The translations under genes were made by a program, and so were the position numbers. The notes beneath the pieces are model-generated. The model saw only the letters and a list, made by a program, of their open reading frames with translations. It ran no database searches and was not told the DNA's origin. From assembly GCA_012799995.1 (NCBI GenBank), contig JAAZKE010000073.1:1-33831 (forward strand): DNA of 33,831 nucleotides, in the 5' to 3' direction. Below, piece after piece: positions 15,055 to 23,912 of this stretch. Each line of letters starts with the position of its first letter. Position 1 is the stretch's first letter. Source of the DNA: Chloroflexota bacterium (GTDB lineage Bacteria > Chloroflexota > Anaerolineae > Anaerolineales > Anaerolineaceae).

Positions 15055-16151
15055 GCTCTTTTTCTCCTTATCTGGAAAATGGAAATGGCGATCAGAACAA
15101 TGCTGTAACCCAGCAATTGTAGGACACTCGCATTGAGCGTCGAGTAATTCCCCAGCATATTCACTTTGATTAACTCATTGCTGATCAGTGAAACAGGATT
15201 CAATTTGATAATAAGCGGAAAGCTTCGTTGAATCAAAAGCGGAATATCATTACTGAATAATCCACTAAGTCCTGACAAAATAAGGAGTGAACTGATAATT
15301 GCTGCCGTTTGTAATGATTCCTTTTCAATTAACGTTCCCAGGAAGAGCCCCCATGCAATCCCAAAAATCAATGCCGAGAGAACGAGTGGGATATTATTAA
15401 AATCCATTGAAAAGAAATTTTGCTTTAATATAACCTCGGTATAGATCATTATTATTGCGATCAAAAACAATGACCATAAAAAGCTGGCAGCAACACTGAT
15501 CATCACCTGCCAGGTTTTGGATGTTGGGGTTGTGGAGTTTCTTAATGCGACTGTTTGGCCTCTTACAATTAATCGATTGCCAATACCGCCTGAGAGATAT
15601 GCACCATAAAGAGTGATCATTGCAAAGAGTGAGTAAAAGACAACATCGATCGGGCTGTACTTTTCATCACGGTTTTCGACGAAGTGCCTATTAAAATCAT
15701 AGGCACTCAATGGCAGGCTTAAAGATGCTATTTGCTTTGTTGTGGTTAAAACTTCATCCATTATCATCTGGTTGATTCCGTTTTTGTTGATTACCAAACT
15801 CAAGTCTTTGTCTACATACGCATCTATTTGACCTTGTTTGAGGGCTTCAAGTGCCTGGTCTTTTGTCATTGCCTGACCTTTAAATATGGAGTTTTCGATG
15901 CTGGATCGATCAAGCGTTGCTATATTTGGTAACTCTTTTGGCGGTTCTACGAAGTAGAGCGACATGAAAGCTTTTTCATCGTAAGCGATGGATGCTTTCT
16001 CCAAGTCGAACTCCCGAAATCTGATATTAGAGAATGCAATCGTAAAGACTGTTAATAGTAAAAGCGGAAAGGCTATCATCCAAAACACGTTGGATAAGTT
16101 CCCTAAAAATATCTTTAGTTCATATTTAATGTAAGTGAGTATTCGTGCCAT
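15051..16151 (-). CDS. ABC-2 type transporter permease (first permease of exporter)
   Basis: The 366-residue protein has the same design as its partner. An N-terminal helix (FWMIAFPLLLLTVFTIAFS) leads into an extracytoplasmic domain of about 150 residues, then six hydrophobic segments. One of these, GQTVALRNSTTPTSKTWQV, is the typical cytosolic coupling segment before the core helices. SGLFSNDIPLLIQRSFPLII and KLNPVSLISNELIKV form the C-terminal conserved part. Its ATG shares one base with the stop of the ATPase gene (TGATG), and its own end overlaps the next permease, so all three are translationally coupled. Sequence similarity to the second permease is weak, so this is a heterodimer rather than a recent duplication. 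Confidence 0.78.
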   Translation of the reverse strand: MARILTYIKYELKIFLGNLSNVFWMIAFPLLLLTVFTIAFSNIRFREFDLEKASIAYDEKAFMSLYFVEPPKELPNIATLDRSSIENSIFKGQAMTKDQALEALKQGQIDAYVDKDLSLVINKNGINQMIMDEVLTTTKQIASLSLPLSAYDFNRHFVENRDEKYSPIDVVFYSLFAMITLYGAYLSGGIGNRLIVRGQTVALRNSTTPTSKTWQVMISVAASFLWSLFLIAIIMIYTEVILKQNFFSMDFNNIPLVLSALIFGIAWGLFLGTLIEKESLQTAAIISSLLILSGLSGLFSNDIPLLIQRSFPLIIKLNPVSLISNELIKVNMLGNYSTLNASVLQLLGYSIVLIAISIFQIRRKRA

Positions 16152-17083
16152 CAGTCTCTTAACTCCTTACCAGTCAATTCCAAAAAGACATCGTTTAAAC
16201 TTGGCACTTCTGTGTACAGTTTCAGGTAGGTTAATCCTTTGTCTTTTATAAATTGGACAATGGTAGCGATATTACTGTTGGGATTGTCAAATTTAACGGT
16301 GTATTCGGAATCTTTGATCGTTACATCAATGACATGAGATAGATTTCTTAAATCTTTTAAAATATCTGCTTTTTCTTCCAGAAGAGTGAATTTGATGATT
16401 TCTGTTGTGATAATTGAATCTCTTAACTCTTCGTTGGTTCCTGTGATGATGTTCCTTCCTTGATCGATGATAGCGATACGATCACAGAGGTCTTCAACTT
16501 CTTCAAGATAATGTGATGTGTAAATGATCGAAGCTCCCTGTCGGTTGAGTTCTTTGATGCCATCCAGGATGAAGCTTCTGCTTTGTGCATCAACGGCAAC
16601 CGTTGGTTCGTCCAAAAAGATCAGTTCTGGTTCATGTGCGATTCCACAGGCGATGTTGAGCCGTCGTGCGAGACCACCTGATAGTTTGGATGGAACAAAT
16701 TTTTCGAATTTTTCCAAGCCAACAAATTGAATGGCTTTTTTAACGAGCTCTTTTCTTTTCTTGCCATCACGAACATACAATCCGCAGAAGTAATCAATGT
16801 TTTCATAGACGGTTAATTCTTCAAACAAGGCTAACTCTTGAGGAATATATCCGATTTTTCGTTTGATGTCATATGAATTTGGTTTGAGTTCCTGTCCTAA
16901 TACTTTGATATCACCTTTATCAAAGGAATAAATCCCCAAGATACATAATAACAGGGTTGTTTTTCCTGAACCATTGGGGCCGATTAATCCTAAAATTTCC
17001 CCCTCTTTTAATTCCAGGTTGAATGAATCTAATGCACGGATTTCTTTAAATTCTTTGATTAAGTTTTCTACTTTGATTACCAT
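16151..17083 (-). CDS. ABC transporter ATPase (export, DrrA/LnrL-like)
   Basis: The 310-residue ATPase powers the two adjacent ABC-2 permeases. Motifs: Walker A GPNGSGKTT (~35-43), Q-loop IGYIPQELALFEELTVYEN, signature KLSGGLARRLNIACGI (a slightly altered LSGGQ), Walker B ELIFLDEPTVAVDAQSR and H-loop YTSHYLEEVEDLCD. The ~90-residue C-terminal extension is typical of drug-export ATPases. It is the first gene of the operon, with a near-perfect ribosome site (AGGAGGTGA) before ATG at 17083. It is divergent from the two-component system at 17177, which probably controls it. Confidence 0.85.
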   Translation of the reverse strand: MVIKVENLIKEFKEIRALDSFNLELKEGEILGLIGPNGSGKTTLLLCILGIYSFDKGDIKVLGQELKPNSYDIKRKIGYIPQELALFEELTVYENIDYFCGLYVRDGKKRKELVKKAIQFVGLEKFEKFVPSKLSGGLARRLNIACGIAHEPELIFLDEPTVAVDAQSRSFILDGIKELNRQGASIIYTSHYLEEVEDLCDRIAIIDQGRNIITGTNEELRDSIITTEIIKFTLLEEKADILKDLRNLSHVIDVTIKDSEYTVKFDNPNSNIATIVQFIKDKGLTYLKLYTEVPSLNDVFLELTGKELRD

Positions 17084-17176
17084 ATCTTCACCTCCTGGAA
17101 ATTAGGATACAATGAGTTTGAAAATTTTATTAGTGAATCCGTTCAATAGTTGAGATGACAATTGCCACAGGTGTTT

Positions 17177-18217
17177 ATGAGTAAAATAATCATCCACGTC
17201 ATTGTTGCGTTGATTGTAAGTTTTTATGAATTTGAAAAAGGTAATATTGCGACTGAATCACTTGTTTTCCTGGTTCTCATGGGAATTAGTTATTCGATGC
17301 TTATTAATATTCTTTCGAATCAAAAAGTTAAACAGGCTTTGTTTATTTTGGGTATTCTTATCGTATTAATGCTTCCACAGTTCATCTTTTTATTACCGTT
17401 GTTGGCGCCAAGTGCTTTTTTACATTTTAATAGGGCTTCTTTTTTAATTTTTATTCCTTTTTTGGGTAATTTCCATGTTCTTTATTTGACGTTGGTTGGG
17501 TTTACGCTGTTATGGGATATTCTTCTGGTAAGTAAAGATGTTGAGATTGTGAATTTGAGAAAGGAAAAATATAACCTTCTCGATAATGTGAATCGTTTGT
17601 CTAAATCGATCGACCTTTTGAGAGTCGAAAAAGAGGAGGACGAAATAATGACATTGATGGATGAAAGAAATCGTATTTCGCGTGAGATTCATGATACGGC
17701 GGGTCATACGCTTTCTGCTGCTGTTTTGAATTTAAAAGCGTTATCTATGACAACCCGGGAAACTGAGACAAAGGAGAGTCTTTTAGTGTTAAAAGAAACG
17801 TTGGAGAAAGGGTTGCAGGATATTCGCAGGGTTATGTATGATTTGAGGGATAGTTCTTTTGATCTGGAAAATAAAATTATGGAGTTGTTGGAGTCTGTTG
17901 AGAATTCAAATTTAACATATATTGTTGATTCGAATTTGAGTTATGGTGTTAAATATGATATTTTTACGATTGTCAGAGAATCATTGACGAATTATTTAAA
18001 GCATTCTGATGGTGAACATTTCAAGGTCTATCTGGTTGAGAGTGATCGGTTTTTGGTTTTAAAAATTGAAGATGATGGTTCAGCACCAAATAAAGAATTT
18101 CAGGAAGGACTTGGTTTGTATTCCATCAAGAAGAAATGTGAAGAAAGAGATTGGAAAATTAATATTACGACAGGCCAGGGTTTTGGTATTCATGTATTGA
18201 TTGAGAAGGACAAATGA
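17177..18217 (+). CDS. Sensor histidine kinase, NarX/LiaS-like (HisKA_3)
   Basis: The 346-residue membrane sensor has about four to five hydrophobic helices in residues 1-120 with almost no extracellular loop (intramembrane-sensing type). A coiled linker and the HisKA_3 dimerisation motif ERNRISREIHDTAGHTLS follow, with phosphoaccepting His172. The ATPase domain shows RESLTNYLKHS (N box), EDDGSAP and GLGLYSI. A TTG at 17162 could add five residues, but ATG at 17177 has AGG six bases upstream and starts a cleaner membrane protein. It overlaps the response-regulator gene by four bases. Divergent pairing with an ABC-2 exporter suggests it senses a membrane-active compound; LnrJ of B. subtilis is the closest known analogue in architecture. 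Confidence 0.85.
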   Translation: MSKIIIHVIVALIVSFYEFEKGNIATESLVFLVLMGISYSMLINILSNQKVKQALFILGILIVLMLPQFIFLLPLLAPSAFLHFNRASFLIFIPFLGNFHVLYLTLVGFTLLWDILLVSKDVEIVNLRKEKYNLLDNVNRLSKSIDLLRVEKEEDEIMTLMDERNRISREIHDTAGHTLSAAVLNLKALSMTTRETETKESLLVLKETLEKGLQDIRRVMYDLRDSSFDLENKIMELLESVENSNLTYIVDSNLSYGVKYDIFTIVRESLTNYLKHSDGEHFKVYLVESDRFLVLKIEDDGSAPNKEFQEGLGLYSIKKKCEERDWKINITTGQGFGIHVLIEKDK

Positions 18218-18834
18218 GAATATTATTAGTGGATGATGATGCTCTTGTTTTAAAATCATTACAGATGATTTTAAAAGCTGAAGGAATTGATGAGGTTTAC
18301 ACTTCAAAAAATGGGAAAGAGGCCTTTGATATTTATAAGGATCATGAGATTGATATCGTGTTACAGGATATTCGGTTAAAAGATGAGAATGGAATCGATA
18401 TCGCAGGCAAACTGTTAGAGTATGACAAAGAAGCCAGAATTATTCTTTTGACGACTTTTAAGGATGAAGAATATATCAATAAGGCAATAAAAATTGGTGT
18501 TAAGGGCTATATTTTAAAAGATAATATTGATTCTTTGTGTCAATCGATTCAAACGGTGATGGCTGGTAATATGGTATTGGATTCTGAGGTGATTAAGGAT
18601 ATTAAATTGTCGAATCAGGCAAAAAAATCCATTGAGGATTTTGATATTACTGAGCGTGAACTGGATATTATCAAATTGCTTGCTGAGGGGATGAATAATA
18701 AGGAAATTGGTCAGTCGCTCTATCTTAGTGAGGGTACGGTTCGTAATTATATTTCGTACCTGCTTGATAAATTAAATCTTAGAGATCGCTCTCAGATTGT
18801 GGTTTTTTATTACAAGAATTTACATAATGAATAA
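18214..18834 (+). CDS. NarL/FixJ-type response regulator
   Basis: The 206-residue transcription factor has a receiver domain (residues 1-118) with acidic pocket VDDD, phosphoacceptor Asp52 (VLQDIRLKDENG), the Thr of LLTTF and the Lys of YILKD. A LuxR-type helix-turn-helix domain (~140-203) reads ITERELDIIKLLAEGMNNKE, then IGQSLYLSEGTVRNYISYLL. It should be phosphorylated by the kinase encoded just upstream (four-base ATGA overlap) and activate the divergent exporter operon, whose promoter lies in 17084-17176. All signature residues are intact. Confidence 0.9.
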   Translation: MRILLVDDDALVLKSLQMILKAEGIDEVYTSKNGKEAFDIYKDHEIDIVLQDIRLKDENGIDIAGKLLEYDKEARIILLTTFKDEEYINKAIKIGVKGYILKDNIDSLCQSIQTVMAGNMVLDSEVIKDIKLSNQAKKSIEDFDITERELDIIKLLAEGMNNKEIGQSLYLSEGTVRNYISYLLDKLNLRDRSQIVVFYYKNLHNE

Positions 18835-18957
18835 GCTTCATAAAAACCCAGTCATTTTATTTGTTTCTTCATCCATTTGAAGAAGTCCTATACACCTCAC
18901 TTCTCCTTTTCGCTTCGGTACAGAAAAAGAAAGAATTGAGGTGATTATCTTCAATCT

Positions 18958-18987
18958 GGGTTCCCTGGGGGGAACCCTGCTGTTTAA
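18958..18987 (+). terminator. Hairpin downstream of the two-component genes
   Basis: A perfect eight-base-pair stem GGGTTCCC/GGGAACCC with a four-base loop is followed by TGCTGTTTAATT. It is a probable terminator, although the T-run is weak. Confidence 0.45.
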
Positions 18988-19227
18988 TTCTCAGGCATGG
19001 TGGGGATCAAACTTCCAAAGGATCTAATGATGCTGATCCCTGGCTTTATCCTGAAATCAATCCTGATCAATCTTTTCTCAATCAGGTTATTGCTGAAAAT
19101 TTATCGAAATAAAACCCATTAATCTCTACGCTGTTCTGACATAAAGGCAGAACCACTTCATTTTTTGCGAAGAGGTTCTCTTTAAAATACTCTCTTCTGC
19201 CTGATGTGTGAACAATTCGATTTTTCG
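18988..19227. other. Gap before the heterodimeric exporter, with a possible gene remnant
   Basis: One plus-strand frame ending with TAA at 19110-19112 reads GGDQTSKGSNDADPWLYPEI, then NPDQSFLNQVIAENLSK. It looks like the natural tail of a protein, but no start or upstream homology is present and I cannot name the family. The remainder holds no gene that I can support. A short TTCTTCA/TGAAGAA hairpin precedes it at 18865-18884. Confidence 0.25.
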
Positions 19228-19257
19228 TTGGGTTCGGGCGGGGACAGCGTTTATAAT
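19228..19257 (+). promoter_or_regulatory. Promoter of the heterodimeric ABC exporter
   Basis: TTGGGT (19228-19233), an 18-base spacer and a perfect TATAAT (19252-19257) lie 36 bases before the first ATG. The spacer is unusually G-rich (CGGGCGGGG). Confidence 0.5.
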
Positions 19258-19292
19258 AGCCACGATGTTTATGAAGCATAGAGACGGAAACG

Positions 19293-21137
19293 ATGGTCAA
19301 GAATTCGTTGTTTAATTTGAAGATTGAAGAGGAACTTCCTGTTCTGGATTATCGCCTGAATCGCAGTGGCAAACGCTCGCGGCTCAGCGGAATTCTGAAT
19401 ACCATGACCGGGTTTCGTCTGCGGTTCCTTTTCGCTGTCTGTATGCAGGTTGCGGCGACACTTTGCAAAACCAGCGTATATTTGCTTTTGGCATGGTTCA
19501 TTGATACCTGGCTGGTTGGCGGAGATCACAGCGTTCCCCTTTTTCTGGTGGGATTTGCCTTTATCGGTTTATCGTTAGTCGAGGGATTCTCTTCTTTCCA
19601 GGCTAATCATCAGGCAAATTACACCGCAGAACGCGTTGCCCTGCGGTTGCGGAATAACCTGTACGATCAAATTCAAAGACTGTCTTTCAGCTATCACGAC
19701 AAGGTCGACACCGGAGACCTGATACAGCGCGTTACCTCTGATGTTGATGCGGTAAGGCGATTCTTTTCGGAACAGGCTATCGGAATTGGGCGGATTTTCT
19801 TCCTGTATATCATCAACTGGGTTGCAATTGCACGAATTGATTTGCAGTTGGCACTGACGACAATGGTGATCGTGCCGTTGATTTTTGTGATGGCTTTGTT
19901 TTTCTTCAGCAAAATCAGCAAATCATATGAAGCATACCAGGTGCAGGACGCGCAGCTTTCATCGCTCCTGCAGGAGAACCTGACAGGGGTGCGGGTGGTT
20001 AAAGCGTTTGCACGGCAGGATTATGAAATCGAGAAATATCGTAAAGAGAATGAAAAGAAATACAAGCTGGGAAGCAAACTGATCCTGATTGAATCGTTGT
20101 TTTGGCCGTCAACTGATATGCTCTGCGGCATGCAAATTGTGATCAGTTTTTACCTTGGAGCATCGTCAGCAATTGCGGGAAGGATTACACTGGGAGAATT
20201 TATCGCTTTTCAGGCATTGCTGAACTGGGTGATCTGGCCGATCCGTAATATGGGGCGGCTGATCGTACAGATGTCACGTTCGCTGGTCAGCTTTGAGCGC
20301 GTCAACACAGTTTTGGCAGAACAACAGGAAGAGCTGCGGCAGGGAGAAAAAGCTCCGGAGCCTTTCCTCTCCAAACAGATCACCTTTGACAATGTCAGCT
20401 TTTCTTACGATGGAAAAAACAAGGTGCTGGATGAGGTGTCCTTTACCGCGGAAGCTGGTCATACAATTGCGTTGCTGGGGTCTACCGGGTCAGGGAAATC
20501 ATCCCTGCTGGCGTTGATCCCGCGCTTCTACGAATATCAATCCGGCAGTATTCAGCTGGACGGCATGGAATTGAATCAGATTCGTAAAGAAGATCTGAGG
20601 CGGAACATCGGAATAGTTGAACAGGAACCATTTCTGTTTTCATGTACGATTGCGGAAAATATTGCTTATGGTGTTGAACGGGATGTCAACCGTGAAGAAA
20701 TCATGCAGGCTGCCAAAGATGCTGCTATTCATGAATCAATCATGGCCTTTGAAAAAGGATACGACACACTGGTGGGGGAACGAGGCGTAACACTTTCAGG
20801 CGGACAAAAACAACGGGTTGCGCTGGCAAGGGCGTTGCTGAAAAATCCACGTGTATTAATCCTCGATGATGCCACCTCTTCGGTTGATACCGATACCGAG
20901 GTGGAAATTCGGACTGCGTTATCACGCCTGATGAAACATTGCACTACTTTCATCATTGCCCATCGCATTCAGAGCATTATGCATGCGGATCTGATTTTGG
21001 TGATGGACAAAGGAAAAGTCATTCAGTCTGGTACACACGATACGCTCATTCGGGAAACAGGAATGTACCAGCGCATATTTGATATCCAAACCAGAATTGA
21101 AGCCAATTTAGAGAAGGAAATCAGCGATGCCGGTTAA
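19293..21137 (+). CDS. Heterodimeric ABC exporter, subunit with degenerate ATPase site (permease-ATPase fusion)
   Basis: The 614-residue half-transporter has six membrane helices (~45-330) followed by an ATPase domain (~375-600). Motifs: Walker A GSTGSGKSS, Q-loop VEQEPFLFS, signature LSGGQKQR, Walker B VLILDDATSSVD and H-loop IIAHRIQSI. The catalytic Glu after Walker B is Asp, the hallmark of the non-hydrolysing site in heterodimeric exporters (TM287/288, BmrCD type). Its canonical LSGGQ serves the partner's active site. It overlaps the next gene by 11 bases. Such exporters move drugs, peptides or lipids; the substrate is unknown. The ribosome site is weak (GACGGAAACG). Confidence 0.87.
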   Translation: MVKNSLFNLKIEEELPVLDYRLNRSGKRSRLSGILNTMTGFRLRFLFAVCMQVAATLCKTSVYLLLAWFIDTWLVGGDHSVPLFLVGFAFIGLSLVEGFSSFQANHQANYTAERVALRLRNNLYDQIQRLSFSYHDKVDTGDLIQRVTSDVDAVRRFFSEQAIGIGRIFFLYIINWVAIARIDLQLALTTMVIVPLIFVMALFFFSKISKSYEAYQVQDAQLSSLLQENLTGVRVVKAFARQDYEIEKYRKENEKKYKLGSKLILIESLFWPSTDMLCGMQIVISFYLGASSAIAGRITLGEFIAFQALLNWVIWPIRNMGRLIVQMSRSLVSFERVNTVLAEQQEELRQGEKAPEPFLSKQITFDNVSFSYDGKNKVLDEVSFTAEAGHTIALLGSTGSGKSSLLALIPRFYEYQSGSIQLDGMELNQIRKEDLRRNIGIVEQEPFLFSCTIAENIAYGVERDVNREEIMQAAKDAAIHESIMAFEKGYDTLVGERGVTLSGGQKQRVALARALLKNPRVLILDDATSSVDTDTEVEIRTALSRLMKHCTTFIIAHRIQSIMHADLILVMDKGKVIQSGTHDTLIRETGMYQRIFDIQTRIEANLEKEISDAG

Positions 21138-22935
21138 TTCTTTTGAAGATGAAGTTTTCCTCACCGGCATCGACAGCAATGTCCTGAAGCGGATCTTTTC
21201 GTTTGCCAGACCGCACCGCAAATGGATTTTCTTTTTCCTGTTGATCATATTGGTAACGACTGTAACTGATGCAGCCATGGTCTATATCAACAAAATAATG
21301 ATTGACCAGGCAGTGATCCCTGGCGATCTCAGGAAAGTTATAGGCTTTCTGGAACTGTATGGAGTAATGATCGTATTCCAGGCGTTCTCGGTCTTTGGCT
21401 TCATTTATCTGGCTGGTTTAATATCCGAGAAAATCAGTTTCGACCTGCGTCAGAAGATGTTTGACCATTTGCAGACGCTTTCACTTTCCTATTACACGGT
21501 TACACCGGTTGGCTGGATCATGTCGCGTGTGAATTCAGACAGCGTGCGCATTTCAGACCTGATCTCCTGGGGGTTGATCGATTCGGCTTTTTCTACCTTC
21601 AATATCCTGATTGCAACCGTTTTCATGATGATCATCAACTGGAAACTGGCGCTGGTAGTGGTCTTCTTTTTTCCGATCATGGTTTACATCGGCTGGCAGT
21701 TTCGCAAGCGGATTTTGAAAGAATACCGCGAGGTGCGCCGACTGAATTCGAAGGTGACCGGGGCCTTTATTGAAAATATTTCAGGCGTCAAGGTCGTTAA
21801 ATCCTTTCAGCGCGAAGAACGTAACCTGAAAGAATTCAATCAGCTCTCACAACCGATGTTCCGTTCCGCTTATCGGGCAGCGCGTTGGAATGCATTGTTT
21901 CTTCCATCGATCCAGCTGATCTCCTCGATCATCCTGGCGATCATTATCTGGTCAAGCGACTGGCAGGTCAGCGGCGGGCTGATGACTATTGGAGGCATTC
22001 AGGCGTTCGTCAATTATACGCTGTCGATGATGTGGCCGGTGCAGGATCTGGCGCGGGTGTACGGTGAGTTGCAGCAATCGATCGCCTCAGGTGAACGAAT
22101 CTTTTCACTGTTGGATACCACGCCATCGATTCAGGATCGGGATGATGCTTATGAGCCGGAACACTTTTGCGGTGAGATCGAATTTGACCACGTCAATTTC
22201 TTCTATGACGATGGAGACAGACGGAACGTACTCACTGACTTTTCCCTGAAGGTTAACCACGGCGAAATGATTGCCCTGGTGGGGTCAACTGGTGGCGGGA
22301 AATCGACTATTGTCAATCTGACGGCACGCTTTTATGAACCAAAATCTGGGGAGATTCGTATTTGTGGGCGTGACTATCGCGAGTACACCATGGAGAGCAT
22401 CCAATCCAGAATCGGAATGGTGCTGCAGACGCCGTATCTGTTCTCGGGAACAATCCGTGAGAATCTGCGATATGGACGACTGGATGCCACCAACAAAGAG
22501 ATTGAACAGGCCGCGGTTAAGGTAGGGGCTGATGATTTCATCCGTAAGTTTCCCAATCAATATGAAGAACAGGTTGGTGAAGGCGGAAGCCTGCTTTCGG
22601 TTGGACAGAAACAGTTGATATCGCTTGGCAGAGCTGTTTTGGCTGATCCGGAGATATTTATTATGGACGAAGCAACAAGCTCGGTGGATACCCTGACCGA
22701 ACATTTGATTCAGGTGGGTATGGAACGGATGTTGGAAGGACGTACCAGCTTTGTGATCGCTCATCGCCTGTCCACAATCCGGCGCGCCGATCGGATTCTG
22801 TTGATCGAAGATGGAAAAATCGCAGAAGAAGGTTCTCACAAGGAGCTGTTGAGGTTGCGCGGCAAGTACTACCACCTTTATACCAGTCAGTTCCGCGAAG
22901 AAAAAGAACAGGAATCCTCAGGCACGATAATCTGA
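21127..22935 (+). CDS. Heterodimeric ABC exporter, subunit with canonical Walker B (permease-ATPase fusion)
   Basis: The 602-residue half-transporter has six membrane helices (~30-320) and an ATPase domain (~355-590). Walker A is GSTGGGKST, Q-loop MVLQTPYLFS, Walker B IFIMDEATSSVD with the catalytic Glu, and H-loop VIAHRLSTI. The signature is changed to LSVGQKQL (LSGGQ expected). That altered signature faces the Asp-containing site of the partner subunit, so the two deviations together form one degenerate and one active site. Translation is coupled to the first subunit by an 11-base overlap. No dedicated regulator is adjacent. Confidence 0.87.
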   Translation: MPVNSFEDEVFLTGIDSNVLKRIFSFARPHRKWIFFFLLIILVTTVTDAAMVYINKIMIDQAVIPGDLRKVIGFLELYGVMIVFQAFSVFGFIYLAGLISEKISFDLRQKMFDHLQTLSLSYYTVTPVGWIMSRVNSDSVRISDLISWGLIDSAFSTFNILIATVFMMIINWKLALVVVFFFPIMVYIGWQFRKRILKEYREVRRLNSKVTGAFIENISGVKVVKSFQREERNLKEFNQLSQPMFRSAYRAARWNALFLPSIQLISSIILAIIIWSSDWQVSGGLMTIGGIQAFVNYTLSMMWPVQDLARVYGELQQSIASGERIFSLLDTTPSIQDRDDAYEPEHFCGEIEFDHVNFFYDDGDRRNVLTDFSLKVNHGEMIALVGSTGGGKSTIVNLTARFYEPKSGEIRICGRDYREYTMESIQSRIGMVLQTPYLFSGTIRENLRYGRLDATNKEIEQAAVKVGADDFIRKFPNQYEEQVGEGGSLLSVGQKQLISLGRAVLADPEIFIMDEATSSVDTLTEHLIQVGMERMLEGRTSFVIAHRLSTIRRADRILLIEDGKIAEEGSHKELLRLRGKYYHLYTSQFREEKEQESSGTII

Positions 22936-23264
22936 TTTAGTTGTATAAACAGACAATATTTGGCTGAAATAAAGCCAGTTTTAAGAAGGAATAAAATAAC
23001 CTCTGAAATAAAAAAATTTTTAACAATTGAGTGAGGTTTATCTATTGAGTATTATGAGAGTAAAAAAGTATTATGTCGCGTAAGTATGAGGTTATTAGAG
23101 AGATAAAGGATTAAAAATTCAAGATGTAGTAAGCAGGATATGAATTTATTACCGGAGTTATTACCTTTAGTTTTCTCATGGAAAGAGTGGAAATGTAATA
23201 TTTTTATCGTTTCGTTTCTTAAAATATTAATGTCAAAAAAAGGATTATTAGGCGGATATTCATA
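22936..23264. other. AT-rich gap, no supported gene
   Basis: The stretch is very AT-rich. A 42-codon frame from the ATG at 23140 and a 13-codon frame at about 23073 (MSRKYEVIREIKD, faintly like the start of a GntR regulator) lack convincing context. No terminator with a T-run is seen after the exporter. Confidence 0.35.
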
Positions 23265-23293
23265 TTGACACTCTAAAATTAATCAATTATATT
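23265..23293 (+). promoter_or_regulatory. Near-consensus promoter of the DUF3830/cucumopine-like/Dpp gene cluster
   Basis: TTGACA (23265-23270), a 17-base spacer and TATATT (23288-23293) form an almost perfect housekeeping promoter. The predicted start at ~23300 leaves a ~160-base leader. Confidence 0.65.
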
Positions 23294-23388
23294 TAGATAA
23301 ACCATTAACAGTGCTAACAGCAATCATACTAAAGACTCAGAATAGCAAGAGATTTTAGTGGAAATTAAAATAAATTGGATTATAAACC

Positions 23389-23436
23389 AAATAAACTAAC
23401 TAAATATGTTTCAATAATCGTTTTTTTAGTTTATTT
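23389..23436 (+). repeat. Inverted repeat in the leader of the opine-like/Dpp cluster
   Basis: AAATAAACTAA (23389-23399) pairs perfectly with TTAGTTTATTT (23426-23436) across a 26-base AT-rich loop, ending 10 bases before the ribosome site. It could be an operator for a dimeric repressor or a leader RNA hairpin. It is AT-only apart from one C/G pair, so its stability is low. Confidence 0.35.
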
Positions 23437-23462
23437 AATATATTGTGGAGGTGATTGATGAG

Positions 23463-23909
23463 ATGAAAAGAATATGTCTGGAGTTCCCCAACAAAATGCA
23501 AATACATGCAACTCTTTTGGAAAAGGAAGAGCCGGAATTGTGCGAGAGCCTTTGGGATTTTATAGAAGAAGAACAGCACTTCATTTGCCATAATACTCTT
23601 TCCACCGGTTACTCTTTTGCAGCGTTTCCTCGGCCAACGCGTAGTCCGAATACGGATTCGCATCTGGCTAATCCTATCGGGCGCAACAAGATTGGTTATA
23701 CAAAACTCAAATGCGGCGATCTGATCTGGTCAGGATCTAAGTTATACGTTGTTTATGGTACATGCACCGAGCCTAGTATTGCCGGAGCAGTGACTGCGAT
23801 TGTGGACAGCGAAGAGTTGGATGCTCTGGTAGCAGCCGGCTTGAATGTTTGGGACCATACTTATTATTATCACAAGCTGGCAGTGCTCAAGGTCAGACGG
23901 GAGGTATAA
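23463..23909 (+). CDS. DUF3830-like cyclophilin-fold protein (possible N-terminal half of a split cucumopine-synthase-like enzyme)
   Basis: The 148-residue soluble protein opens KRICLEFPNKMQIHATLLEK, then EEPELCESLWDF, the usual opening of the DUF3830/cyclophilin-like fold ('L...E.P..C..LW..L'). The later CGDLIWSGSKLYVVYGTC matches its 'GD-I-x-W/Y...L.v.YG.T' strand pair. Cucumopine synthase has a cyclophilin-like N-terminal domain of this type. A frame from GTG at 23445 is possible, but GGAGGTGAT lies seven bases before ATG at 23463, an excellent ribosome site. The next gene starts three bases after this stop, and its ribosome site overlaps the last codons. This suggests that the two products are made together and may form a complex. 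Confidence 0.6.
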   Translation: MKRICLEFPNKMQIHATLLEKEEPELCESLWDFIEEEQHFICHNTLSTGYSFAAFPRPTRSPNTDSHLANPIGRNKIGYTKLKCGDLIWSGSKLYVVYGTCTEPSIAGAVTAIVDSEELDALVAAGLNVWDHTYYYHKLAVLKVRREV

Positions 23910-23912
23910 CAA

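Noticed and set aside
22285..22875. 196-codon minus-strand frame antisense to the second exporter subunit
   Set aside because: It is a shadow of the ATPase domain with no ribosome site.
23073..23268. Short plus-strand frames (MSRKYEVIREIKD and a 42-codon frame) as a decayed GntR regulator
   Set aside because: The resemblance is a dozen residues only and the following frames do not continue it.
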